Source: an uncultured Lachnospiraceae bacterium
GTDB lineage: Bacteria; Bacillota; Clostridia; Lachnospirales; Lachnospiraceae
Assembly: GCA_948468325.1 (NCBI GenBank)
Contig: CAOKHR010000019.1
Span: 1 to 16,995 of the forward strand
DNA: 16,995 nt
Direction of reading: 5' to 3'
Each line of letters starts with the position of its first letter. The stretch's first letter is position 1. The position numbers and the translations under genes were made by a program. Below the pieces are notes generated by a model. It ran no database searches, was not told where the DNA came from, and saw only the letters and a program-made list of their open reading frames with translations. Positions 1 to 6,699 of this stretch are shown here, piece by piece.

Positions 1-393
1 TATATTTGACTGTGTATAGACTAAATCAATGGCACGCTGTTTAAAGCAGTGGCATCGTTCATTGCCGATATATCCGGTGTCTTTACAGTCCGGACATTCA
101 TAAGAAGGCTCAAAATACTGCTCGGAATATCCCAGCTCTTTTAAAATATCCAGGCGCTGCTGTTTGTAGTCGGAGAGCTGGTTCCGCAGTTTTGAAAGAG
201 CGGTAACATCACCGTTTAATAATCTTCTTGCCTGTAAAAGAGAACAGGAAGAAACGGCATTGTCGATTGCTTTTAACCGTGGATCTTTTCCGTATACTTC
301 TTTTATGCGGCCCTCTACCATATGCTTGTTTTTAATTTGCCTGGCATGGTATTCGCGTATAATTGCGTCGTATTGTGAATTGCTTAAAGGCAT
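1..393 (-). CDS. dnaC: DnaC/DnaI-type helicase loader, N-terminal part (cut by window edge)
   Basis: The first 131 codons of a gene that runs off the left edge. My translation begins MPLSNSQYDAIIREYHARQI and carries a cysteine cluster, CPDC at residues 100-103 followed by CHC at 114-116, resembling the zinc-binding region that precedes the AAA+ ATPase domain in Firmicute DnaC/DnaI-like primosomal proteins. The ATPase domain itself lies outside the window, so Walker motifs cannot be checked. Family members load the replicative helicase DnaB/DnaC onto single-stranded DNA at origins and restarted forks. The ATG at 393 is preceded by AGGAGAG at a suitable distance. It lies 23 bases downstream of the dnaD stop on the same strand, so the two are very likely cotranscribed; dnaD followed by a helicase loader is a common clostridial pairing. 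The assignment rests on the zinc cluster plus context. Confidence 0.82.
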   Translation of the reverse strand, partial: MPLSNSQYDAIIREYHARQIKNKHMVEGRIKEVYGKDPRLKAIDNAVSSCSLLQARRLLNGDVTALSKLRNQLSDYKQQRLDILKELGYSEQYFEPSYECPDCKDTGYIGNERCHCFKQRAIDLVYTQSNI

Positions 394-416
394 ATAATCT
401 CTCCTGGTCTGTAAAG

Positions 417-1436
417 TTAATGTGTCGTATTTAAAAGTTGTTTTTCCAGCTGGTCATAATTGTAAGTCCGCTGCGGGAAGTTGTTGAAACGGTTTCCGGA
501 GGAAGAACGCTGCGCGCCCTCCCGGGACTTGCCCGAAGGTCTGGTCTTTTGATGTGCCATATCTAATTTTACTATATCATTTAAAGTATGTACATTATTT
601 TTGTTCCAGTTGGTTAAGATTGTATCTGCATATTCAAAGCTTGCTTTTCCGGTCGCCTGAATGGTACGGCGGCAGGCTTCCCTGATAATGTCCATGGAAA
701 AGGCATACTGGCCTGTCCATTTGCGGATAGTCGAAAGCTCGGAGGAAATCAGGCTGCGCCCGTTTATGCCAAATGCATTCATAACGGCATAGGCATCTTT
801 GTGGTGCATACTGTGTTCCTGCTTTGCTTCTGCAACGGAAGAAATACCGGAATCTGCCCAGGAAAGAGCGATTTTCTCCATATAACGGAGGCTTGTGTGT
901 CCGTTGCTGATACAGGTTTCAATCAGATATTCAATGAGATCCGCAGAAAAATGGAGTCTGTCATACCAATATAAGATGGTACGTATATCGGTAGAGTTTA
1001 AAGTTCTCCCAAGGTAATTTTCTGCAATAAATAAAATTTCCTGAACATTTTCATCGTTCTGGAATTTTTCGACTTCATCTGATGAATATTCTTTGTCAGA
1101 AGAAGCATCTTCCGATGCAGCCGGAGCAGGCATACTTTTTTCGGGAAGCTCCAGTGATATGCCCGAAACTTCATGGTCGGCATCATATTCCAAATGCAGC
1201 AGATGCATCTTCTCCCAGTAGGACAAGGCGCGCAGAATATCTTTTTCCGTATGTTCAAAAACATCCGCAAGTTCAGAGATGGAACAGCTCTGACGGCTCT
1301 TGTCCATACAGCGGATAAGATAGAGATAAATTTTTACGAATTCTCCATTTGCATTTGTCATATATTTGTCTATGAAGATATTGGGAATGCAGGTGGAAGA
1401 TAATAAACCACTGCCGTCCAATGTAATGTTAGCCAT
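417..1436 (-). CDS. dnaD: DnaD domain replication initiation/primosome protein
   Basis: A 339-residue protein of the DnaD/DnaB (Firmicute) primosome family, which remodels DNA and helps DnaA and the helicase loader bring the replicative helicase to DNA. Residues about 18-90 look like the winged-helix N-terminal domain. Two repeats of the helical DnaD-like domain follow, roughly 125-200 (around EILFIAENYLGRTLNSTDIR) and 210-285 (around DAYAVMNAFGINGRSLISSE). A basic, low-complexity linker then leads to the terminal YNYDQLEKQLL, resembling the short C-terminal motif common in this family. The ATG at 1436 has GGAGAGAGG upstream (about 1443-1454), and the gene has its own promoter (1474-1502). 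Two pairs of DnaA boxes lie further upstream. It precedes the helicase-loader gene in an operon. Family identity is confident; the exact functional equivalent (B. subtilis DnaD versus DnaB) is less so. Confidence 0.9.
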   Translation of the reverse strand: MANITLDGSGLLSSTCIPNIFIDKYMTNANGEFVKIYLYLIRCMDKSRQSCSISELADVFEHTEKDILRALSYWEKMHLLHLEYDADHEVSGISLELPEKSMPAPAASEDASSDKEYSSDEVEKFQNDENVQEILFIAENYLGRTLNSTDIRTILYWYDRLHFSADLIEYLIETCISNGHTSLRYMEKIALSWADSGISSVAEAKQEHSMHHKDAYAVMNAFGINGRSLISSELSTIRKWTGQYAFSMDIIREACRRTIQATGKASFEYADTILTNWNKNNVHTLNDIVKLDMAHQKTRPSGKSREGAQRSSSGNRFNNFPQRTYNYDQLEKQLLNTTH

Positions 1437-1473
1437 AATGATAACCTCTCTCCAACTTTCTAATCTGACCCCG

Positions 1474-1502
1474 ATTATAGCACGGCTTTCCCGAATTGAA
1501 AA
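1474..1502 (-). promoter_or_regulatory. Predicted promoter of dnaD-dnaC
   Basis: On the minus strand a perfect TATAAT (1474-1479) is preceded by TGC, making an extended -10. A partial -35, TTTTCA (1497-1502), sits 17 bases upstream. The start site would be near 1467, giving a leader of about 30 bases to the dnaD ATG. The placement downstream of the murC terminator supports independent transcription of the replication genes. Confidence 0.7.
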
Positions 1503-1548
1503 GAGTCAATTTTGCTTCAAACCCAGTAAAATCAAGGGATTGCACAAA

Positions 1549-1566
1549 TGTGGATAATGTGGATAA
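1549..1566 (-). promoter_or_regulatory. Tandem pair of perfect DnaA boxes (proximal)
   Basis: Two directly abutting copies of TTATCCACA (minus strand; 1549-1557 and 1558-1566), each matching the consensus TTATNCACA exactly. They lie about 47 bases upstream of the dnaD -35 element. They are part of a 22-bp identical direct repeat (1546-1567) whose other copy is at 1666-1687. DnaA binding and regulation of dnaD are inferred. Confidence 0.75.
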
Positions 1567-1616
1567 CTTGTAGAGAAAAAATAGAAAACATGGAAAAATC
1601 AGGTGTTTGAGAGGGT

Positions 1617-1675
1617 AAAAAATAAAAAAGAAATCCACATTCCAAATGTCTATAAAAAGCATTTAAAATGTGGAT
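1617..1675 (-). terminator. Rho-independent terminator of murC
   Basis: Read on the minus strand, the 16-base arm at 1675-1660 pairs along its whole length with the arm at 1648-1633, including two adjacent G-U pairs. The loop is 11 bases (1649-1659). A T-rich tract follows (TTCTTTTTTATTTTTT, 1632-1617). It lies immediately after the murC stop. The 5' arm includes most of a DnaA box. Confidence 0.82.
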
Positions 1676-1686
1676 AATGTGGATAA
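1669..1686 (-). promoter_or_regulatory. Tandem pair of perfect DnaA boxes (distal)
   Basis: Second pair of abutting TTATCCACA boxes (minus strand; 1669-1677 and 1678-1686), identical to the proximal pair and exactly 120 bp from it. The pair ends two bases before the murC stop codon at 1688-1690. The box at 1669-1677 also forms part of the murC terminator stem. Confidence 0.75.
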
Positions 1687-1687
1687 C

Positions 1688-3070
1688 CTAGCGGGAAAGG
1701 AGATTTTCTCCGATATTAACAACATCTCCGGCGCCCATAGTTATCAACAAGTCATTTTTACAACATTTTTTTTGCAGAAATCTTTCGATTTCCATAAAAG
1801 ACGGAAAATAATGGGTTTCTGTTCCGAGAACCTGAAGTTTTTCTTTCAGATCCTTCGAGCTTATACCTAAAGTGTCTGTTTCGCGGGCAGCATAAATGTC
1901 TGCCAGAACAACTATATCCGCGGCAGAAAGAGCTCTGGCAAAATCATCCAGAAAAGCTTTGGTACGGGAATAAGTATGCGGCTGGAAAACACAGAAAATT
2001 CTTTTGTGAGGATAATTTTGTGCGGCCAGAAGCGTAGCCGTAATTTCGGTCGGATGATGGGCATAATCATCAATTATGGTTACGCCGTCTCCAAAGACGC
2101 CTTTCAGCTGAAATCTGCGGTCCGTTCCGCTGTAAAGGGAAAGGCCGTCTGTTACGGCCGACAGGGCGGTTTTGTGTTCACAGGCGGCAGCGGCGGCAGC
2201 AAGCGAGTTGGACACGTTGTGCATGCCCGGGACGGAAAGGGAGACGGGTGCAATGGCACTGCCGTGATGCATAATCGTATATGATGCGCATCCCTTTTGG
2301 TCAAATACAATGTCGGCAGGATAGTAATCGCAGGCGTCCGTAAGGCCGTAAGTAACAACGGAAACGGGAAAGCCGTCTGTGATTTCCTTATAATTGTCAA
2401 TTTCGCCGTTTATGATAATCGTTCCGCCGGGAAGTGTGTTTCCGGCAAAATTCCGGAAAGAGTTGCGTATGTCGGCAAGATCTTTAAAAAAATCAATATG
2501 ATCTTCTTCAATATTCAGGATCAGACAAAATTTGGGGTGAAAATGCAGAAAGCTGTTCGTGTATTCGCATGCTTCCGTTAAAAAAGTATCAGAATGGCCG
2601 ACGCGGATATTGCCTCCGATGGCCTTTAGCATGCCTCCGACAGAAATTGTCGGATCCGTTCCTGCGGAAAGAAAGATCTGGCTTAACATGGAAGTCGTCG
2701 TCGTTTTGCCGTGTGTTCCGGCGACTGCAAAAGAATCCTGGTAATTATCCATGATCTGGCCTAAAAGTTCTGCCCGGGAAAGCATGGGAAGTGAAAGGGC
2801 TTTTGCCGCAGCAAATTCAGGATTATCTTCATGGATTGCGGCAGTAAATACCACGGTATCTATGTCTTTTGTGATATTTTCGGCAGACTGAGGATAAAAG
2901 ATATGGGCTCCTCTTTCGGCAAGCTGCTTTGTAAGCAGGGATTCTTTCATGTCGGAACCTGAAATCTGAAAGCCCTCTTCTAGGAGTATTTCGGCAAGGC
3001 CGCTCATACTGATGCCGCCGATACCGATAAAATGGATGTGGATGGGTTCTTTGAAATTGATTTGATACAT
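1688..3070 (-). CDS. murC: UDP-N-acetylmuramate--L-alanine ligase
   Basis: A 460-residue cytoplasmic Mur ligase that adds L-alanine to UDP-MurNAc using ATP, the first amino-acid step of peptidoglycan stem-peptide synthesis. The N-terminal nucleotide-sugar domain shows the glycine-rich FIGIGGISMSGLAE (about 14-27). The central ATPase domain carries the P-loop AGTHGKTTTT with GTHGKTT at 118-124. EACEY and LNIEEDHIDFF follow, and the C-terminal domain has the DDYAHHPTEI motif typical of MurC. Length is normal for the family. The ATG at 3070 has a modest ribosome site (GGACAGG) and lies downstream of a TATAAT element. It is transcribed away from glgC and ends at its own terminator, so it appears monocistronic although it lies beside dnaD-dnaC. 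Confidence 0.97.
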   Translation of the reverse strand: MYQINFKEPIHIHFIGIGGISMSGLAEILLEEGFQISGSDMKESLLTKQLAERGAHIFYPQSAENITKDIDTVVFTAAIHEDNPEFAAAKALSLPMLSRAELLGQIMDNYQDSFAVAGTHGKTTTTSMLSQIFLSAGTDPTISVGGMLKAIGGNIRVGHSDTFLTEACEYTNSFLHFHPKFCLILNIEEDHIDFFKDLADIRNSFRNFAGNTLPGGTIIINGEIDNYKEITDGFPVSVVTYGLTDACDYYPADIVFDQKGCASYTIMHHGSAIAPVSLSVPGMHNVSNSLAAAAAACEHKTALSAVTDGLSLYSGTDRRFQLKGVFGDGVTIIDDYAHHPTEITATLLAAQNYPHKRIFCVFQPHTYSRTKAFLDDFARALSAADIVVLADIYAARETDTLGISSKDLKEKLQVLGTETHYFPSFMEIERFLQKKCCKNDLLITMGAGDVVNIGENLLSR

Positions 3071-3120
3071 ATGATTTACCTGTCCAATCTTTTATTTATA
3101 AAATTTAAATCTCTGTATAT

Positions 3121-3149
3121 ATTATAACCAACTATCTTTATTTTGCACA
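3121..3149 (-). promoter_or_regulatory. Probable promoter of murC
   Basis: TATAAT on the minus strand at 3121-3126, with a weak -35 candidate TGTGCA at 3144-3149 (17-base spacer, 3 of 6 consensus positions). It is about 50 bases upstream of the murC ATG. The strong -10 supports it, the -35 much less. Confidence 0.5.
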
Positions 3150-3203
3150 TTCGTTAAAATTTACAAAAAAAAGCAAAATTTGTTTCGGAACTTGTTAAAT
3201 GTG

Positions 3204-3232
3204 TTGTACAAAAAACATAAGTATGGTATAAT
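3204..3232 (+). promoter_or_regulatory. Predicted promoter of glgC-glgD
   Basis: TATAAT at 3227-3232 preceded by TGG (extended -10), with TTGTAC at 3204-3209 as a partial -35 at a 17-base spacing. It lies about 40 bases before the glgC start and is divergent to the murC promoter, from which its -10 is about 100 bp away. Confidence 0.65.
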
Positions 3233-3271
3233 TTCACTATCACATAATTAATTCGATGAGAGGTGAGTGAT

Positions 3272-4546
3272 ATGATTCGAAAAGAAATGATAGCAATGCT
3301 ATTAGCAGGAGGACAGGGAAGTCGTCTGGGAGTGCTGACCGCCAATGTAGCAAAACCGGCGGTTGCGTTCGGAGGCAAGTACCGCATTATTGATTTCCCG
3401 CTCAGCAACTGTATTAATTCAGGAATTGACACAGTGGGAGTTTTGACGCAGTATCAGCCGCTTCGGCTGAATTCCCATATCGGAATCGGTATTCCGTGGG
3501 ATTTGGATCGGAATCACGGAGGGGTTACTGTTCTGCCTCCGTATGAGAAGACAGAGAACAGTGAGTGGTATACGGGAACTGCGAATGCGATTTATCAGAA
3601 CTTAAGCTATATTGAAAGCTATAATCCCGAGTATGTACTGATTCTTTCAGGGGATCATATTTACAAGATGGATTATGAGGTAATGTTAGACTTTCATAAG
3701 GAAAATCATGCGGATGTTACACTTGCGGCGATGCCGGTACCGATAGAAGAAGCGAGTCGGTTTGGCATTGTAATTACGGACGAAAATAAGCAGATTCAGG
3801 AATTTGAGGAGAAGCCCAGGGAACCGAGAAGCAACCTTGCTTCTATGGGTATTTATATCTTTACATGGAGTGTTCTCCGGGATGCCCTGATCGCAAAGAG
3901 GGACCAGAATAACTGTGACTTTGGAAAACATATCATTCCATACTGCCATGAAGGAGGCAGGCGGCTGTTTGCCTATGAATATAATGGATATTGGAAAGAC
4001 GTTGGAACATTAGGTTCTTACTGGGAAGCAAATATGGAGCTTGTAGATCTGATTCCGGAATTCAATTTATATGAAGAATACTGGAAGATATACACGAAGA
4101 CCGACAATGTGGAGCCGCAGTATGTTTCTTCGGATTCTACCATTGAAAAGAGCATTATCGGAGAGGGATCGGAAATATTCGGCGAGGTGTACCATTCCGT
4201 AATCGGTGCAGGCGTTGTGATTGGCAAAGGAACTGTAGTCAGAGATTCCATTATTATGAAAGATACAAAAATCGGCGAAAGCTGTTCCGTCAATAAAGCA
4301 ATTATAGCCGAGGATTGTGAAATCGGCGATAAAGTTGAAATGGGAATCGGTGAAGATGCAGTAAGCAAGCTTCACAGTGAGATATATGCATTCGGTCTTG
4401 TTACAGTTGGTGAAAATTCCTATATACCATCCGGTGTAAAAATAGGCAGGAATACAGCGATTTCCGGCGTAACGGAAAAAGAAGATTATCCCAACGGTAT
4501 GCTTGCCGGGGGAGAATATATTATTAAGGCAGGTGAGGGTAAATGA
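3272..4546 (+). CDS. glgC: Glucose-1-phosphate adenylyltransferase, catalytic subunit
   Basis: A 424-residue ADP-glucose pyrophosphorylase making ADP-glucose and pyrophosphate from glucose-1-phosphate and ATP, the committed step of bacterial glycogen synthesis. The N-terminal nucleotidyltransferase domain has LLAGGQGSRL (R18), NVAKPAVAFGGKYRIIDF with Lys28 and Lys36, and LSGDHIYKMD with the catalytic Asp at 128. FEEKPREP follows, then a C-terminal left-handed beta-helix with repeated I-G-E/I-G-D hexapeptides (about 290-380). I chose ATG 3272 because AGAGGTGA (3259-3266) sits five bases before it; a GTG at 3263 is in frame but overlaps that site. It is coupled to glgD by a 4-base ATGA overlap, pointing to stoichiometric expression of a GlgC-GlgD enzyme. 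Confidence 0.96.
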   Translation: MIRKEMIAMLLAGGQGSRLGVLTANVAKPAVAFGGKYRIIDFPLSNCINSGIDTVGVLTQYQPLRLNSHIGIGIPWDLDRNHGGVTVLPPYEKTENSEWYTGTANAIYQNLSYIESYNPEYVLILSGDHIYKMDYEVMLDFHKENHADVTLAAMPVPIEEASRFGIVITDENKQIQEFEEKPREPRSNLASMGIYIFTWSVLRDALIAKRDQNNCDFGKHIIPYCHEGGRRLFAYEYNGYWKDVGTLGSYWEANMELVDLIPEFNLYEEYWKIYTKTDNVEPQYVSSDSTIEKSIIGEGSEIFGEVYHSVIGAGVVIGKGTVVRDSIIMKDTKIGESCSVNKAIIAEDCEIGDKVEMGIGEDAVSKLHSEIYAFGLVTVGENSYIPSGVKIGRNTAISGVTEKEDYPNGMLAGGEYIIKAGEGK

Positions 4547-5661
4547 AGGCATTAGGAATCATTCTCGCGGGCGGCAGCAGCAACCGTATGCAGGAACTGA
4601 CAAATCAGAGAGCGGTATCGGCTATGCCGGTTGGCGGAAGTTACCGCAGCATTGACTTTGCGCTTAGCAATATGAGTAATTCACGCATCCATACCGTTGC
4701 GGTTTTGACACAGTATAATGCGAGATCTTTAAATGAGCATTTAAGCTCCTCCAAATGGTGGGATTTCGGAAGAAAGCAGGGAGGACTTTATACATTTACG
4801 CCAATCGTTACCACATCCAGCAACTGGTGGTACCGTGGTACCGCTGATGCAATGTATCAGAATATTGATTTTTTGAAGAGACAGCATGAACCGTATGTCA
4901 TTATCAGCAGCGGCGATTGTGTTTATAAAGTGGATTTCAATGAGCTTCTGGATTATCACATTGAGAAAAAGGCGGATATTACGGTTGTATGCAAAGATAT
5001 GCCGGCAGGTACCGATATTAGCCGTTACGGGGTTGTCCGCATGAATGAAGAATCCAGAATTACAGAGTTTGAAGAAAAGCCGATGATGGCAAGTTCCAAT
5101 ACCGTTTCCGCAGGTATTTATATTATCCGCAGACGTCAGCTGATTGAGATGTTAGAGCGCTGCGCAGATGAAGAACGTTATGATTTTGTATCGGATATTC
5201 TGATTCGTTATAAGAACCTGAAACGTATTTACGGATACAAATTAAAGACATACTGGAGCAATATTGCGTCCGTAGATTCCTACTATCAGACGAATATGGA
5301 CTTTCTGAAACCGGAAGTCCGGAAGTTCTTCTTCCGCGACGAACCGAAGATTGCAACCAGGGTAGACGACCTTCCGCCTGCAAAATACAACGCAGGTTCG
5401 GATGTGCGCAACAGTCTGGTTGCCAGCGGATGTATCATCAACAGTAAAGTTGAAAATTCTGTTTTGTTTAAGAAAACATTTATCGGCAAAAACTGTGTGA
5501 TTAAAAATTCGATTATATTAAATGATGTATATATCGGTGATAATACACATATTGAGAATTGTATCGTGGAAAGCCGTAATACACTGCGTGCCAATACTTA
5601 CTATTGCGGTGACAATGGCGTAAAAGTTGTTTGTGAAGATAACGCCAGATATGTTATGTAA
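4543..5661 (+). CDS. glgD: GlgD, regulatory paralogue of glucose-1-phosphate adenylyltransferase
   Basis: A 372-residue homologue of the upstream GlgC. In Firmicutes GlgD associates with GlgC as a poorly active or inactive partner that raises or tunes activity (family knowledge). The fold is retained: ILAGGSSNRM at the N-terminus, SSGDCVYKVD with Asp125 still present, FEEKPMMASS, and beta-helix hexapeptides near the C-terminus (around 320-350). Key positions of the GlgC nucleotide-binding segment are lost: the lysine equivalent to GlgC Lys28 is Val25 and that of Lys36 is Ser33, within RAVSAMPVGGSYRSIDF. The ATG overlaps the glgC stop. No terminator is visible before spoVG, 54 bases downstream, so transcription may continue into it. 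Confidence 0.94.
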   Translation: MKALGIILAGGSSNRMQELTNQRAVSAMPVGGSYRSIDFALSNMSNSRIHTVAVLTQYNARSLNEHLSSSKWWDFGRKQGGLYTFTPIVTTSSNWWYRGTADAMYQNIDFLKRQHEPYVIISSGDCVYKVDFNELLDYHIEKKADITVVCKDMPAGTDISRYGVVRMNEESRITEFEEKPMMASSNTVSAGIYIIRRRQLIEMLERCADEERYDFVSDILIRYKNLKRIYGYKLKTYWSNIASVDSYYQTNMDFLKPEVRKFFFRDEPKIATRVDDLPPAKYNAGSDVRNSLVASGCIINSKVENSVLFKKTFIGKNCVIKNSIILNDVYIGDNTHIENCIVESRNTLRANTYYCGDNGVKVVCEDNARYVM

Positions 5662-5715
5662 TCTAAGCTCATCATAAAAAGATAAATTCAGAGAGCCGGA
5701 AGGGAGAATAAGATT

Positions 5716-5985
5716 ATGCAGATTACAGATGTAAGGATTCGAAAGGTTGAAAAAGAAGGCAAGATGAAAGCCGTAGTATCAATTACCATTGACGAAGAAT
5801 TTGTGGTGCATGATATAAAAGTAATTGAAGGTGAAAAGGGATTGTTTATTGCAATGCCCAGCCGCAAAGCTGCCGATGGCGAATATCGTGATGTTGCGCA
5901 TCCGATTAATTCGGATACCAGGGATAGGATTCAGAGAATGATCTTGGAAAAATATCAGGCTGAGATTCTTACAATGGATGAATAG
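5716..5985 (+). CDS. spoVG: Septation/regulatory RNA-binding protein SpoVG
   Basis: An 89-residue SpoVG family protein, a small nucleic-acid-binding regulator linked to sporulation septation in bacilli and to global regulation in other Firmicutes. The characteristic N-terminal MQITDVRIRKV and the later GLFIAMPSRKAADGEYRDVAHPIN are present. The family is about 85-100 residues, so it is full length. Ribosome site AGGGAG precedes the ATG. No convincing promoter lies in the 54-base gap after glgD, so it may be the last gene of a glgC-glgD-spoVG transcript; the strong terminator just after it supports that end point. It may reflect the ancestral Firmicute spoVG-glmU-prs-pth-mfd neighbourhood, here without glmU and prs. 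Confidence 0.97.
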   Translation: MQITDVRIRKVEKEGKMKAVVSITIDEEFVVHDIKVIEGEKGLFIAMPSRKAADGEYRDVAHPINSDTRDRIQRMILEKYQAEILTMDE

Positions 5986-5995
5986 AAAGAACAGG

Positions 5996-6033
5996 CTCCT
6001 CCCGTTTTGAAATGATAAGCGGGAGGAGTTTTT
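5996..6033 (+). terminator. Rho-independent terminator after spoVG
   Basis: CTCCTCCCG (5996-6004) pairs perfectly with CGGGAGGAG (6020-6028), followed by TTTTT. It lies 11 bases after the spoVG stop and separates that transcript from pth. Confidence 0.93.
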
Positions 6034-6059
6034 ATGTGAAAGGTGTGTTGTAATTGCAG

Positions 6060-6088
6060 TTTACAAAAATTCGAAACTGGGGTAGAAT
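6060..6088 (+). promoter_or_regulatory. Predicted promoter of pth-mfd
   Basis: TTTACA (6060-6065), a 17-base spacer and TAGAAT (6083-6088), each one mismatch from consensus. It is just downstream of the spoVG terminator and about 35 bases before the chosen pth start. Confidence 0.75.
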
Positions 6089-6122
6089 AAGGAGCAAACA
6101 TTTGACTGCGGAGGATAAAGTG

Positions 6123-6698
6123 ATGTATGTAATTGCAGGTCTTGGTAATCCGGGCAGAAAATATGAAAATACGCGTCATAATGTCGGATTTGATGTGATT
6201 GATATGCTTGCAGAGCAATATAATATTAATATGAACACAAAAAAATATCAGGCTCTCTGCGGAACAGGTGTGATTGAGGGTGTGAAAGTGCTGCTGGTAA
6301 AGCCCCAGACATATATGAATTTAAGCGGGGACAGCATTGCTTCTGTATTGGAGTTCTACAAGCTGGATGCGGCCGGCAGCCTGATCGTTATTTTTGACGA
6401 CATCAGCCTTGCTCCGGGCAGCATACGTATCCGGAAGAAAGGCAGCGCCGGAGGCCATAACGGAATTAGAAGTATCATTGGAAGATGTGGGAGCAGCGAT
6501 TTTTCCAGAATAAAAATCGGTGTCGGAGAAAAACCTCCGGGATGGGATCTGGCTGATTATGTACTGGGGCATTTTTCAAAAGAAGAAAGAAAATGCGCAG
6601 ACGATGCAGTCAAAGATGCCTGCAAAGCGGTGGGCTATATGATAAATGACAGGACAGACCAGGCAATGAATGAATTTAATAAAAAAAAGCAGGAGTGA
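6123..6698 (+). CDS. pth: Peptidyl-tRNA hydrolase
   Basis: A 191-residue cytoplasmic hydrolase that cleaves the ester bond of peptidyl-tRNAs released from stalled ribosomes, recycling tRNA. The start MYVIAGLGNPGRKYENTRHN carries Asn9 and catalytic His19. KPQTYMNLSG with Asn66 and FDDISLAPG with Asp92 supply the other expected active-site positions, and GSAGGHNGIRSI is the conserved glycine-rich segment. I start at ATG 6123 because GGAGG (6110-6114) is eight bases upstream and the protein then matches the family N-terminus. The same frame is open back to 6054, but that extension would cover the promoter and is not homologous. A GTG at 6120 is a possible alternative. mfd begins one base after the stop, so the two are cotranscribed. 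Confidence 0.97.
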   Translation: MYVIAGLGNPGRKYENTRHNVGFDVIDMLAEQYNINMNTKKYQALCGTGVIEGVKVLLVKPQTYMNLSGDSIASVLEFYKLDAAGSLIVIFDDISLAPGSIRIRKKGSAGGHNGIRSIIGRCGSSDFSRIKIGVGEKPPGWDLADYVLGHFSKEERKCADDAVKDACKAVGYMINDRTDQAMNEFNKKKQE

Positions 6699-6699
6699 C

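Larger units (their letters stand above)
1546..1687. repeat. 22-bp direct repeat, two copies 120 bp apart
   Basis: Positions 1546-1567 and 1666-1687 are identical over 22 bases; each contains two DnaA boxes. The intervening DNA is strongly A-rich on the plus strand (about 1570-1632). Confidence 0.9.

Noticed and set aside
1461..1510. TTGACT at 1504-1509 (minus strand) as the dnaD -35
   Set aside because: The spacer to TATAAT would be 24 bases, too long for sigma-A; the 17-base TTTTCA was used instead.
1429..1662. Minus-strand 77-residue frame in the murC-dnaD gap
   Set aside because: It covers the murC terminator tract, DnaA boxes and dnaD promoter, has no ribosome site and is low-complexity (F/L-rich). 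It reflects A-rich noncoding DNA.
1741..1749. TTATCAACA as a fifth DnaA box
   Set aside because: One mismatch at a conserved position and inside murC coding sequence; a chance match is likely.
3263..3271. GTG start for glgC
   Set aside because: The GTG lies inside the ribosome site AGAGGTGA that serves ATG 3272.
6054..6122. Upstream extension of pth
   Set aside because: It overlaps the predicted promoter; GGAGG and family homology both favour ATG 6123.
6670..6699. Upstream ATG for mfd
   Set aside because: It overlaps pth by 29 bases; ATG 6700 has AGGAG at the right distance.
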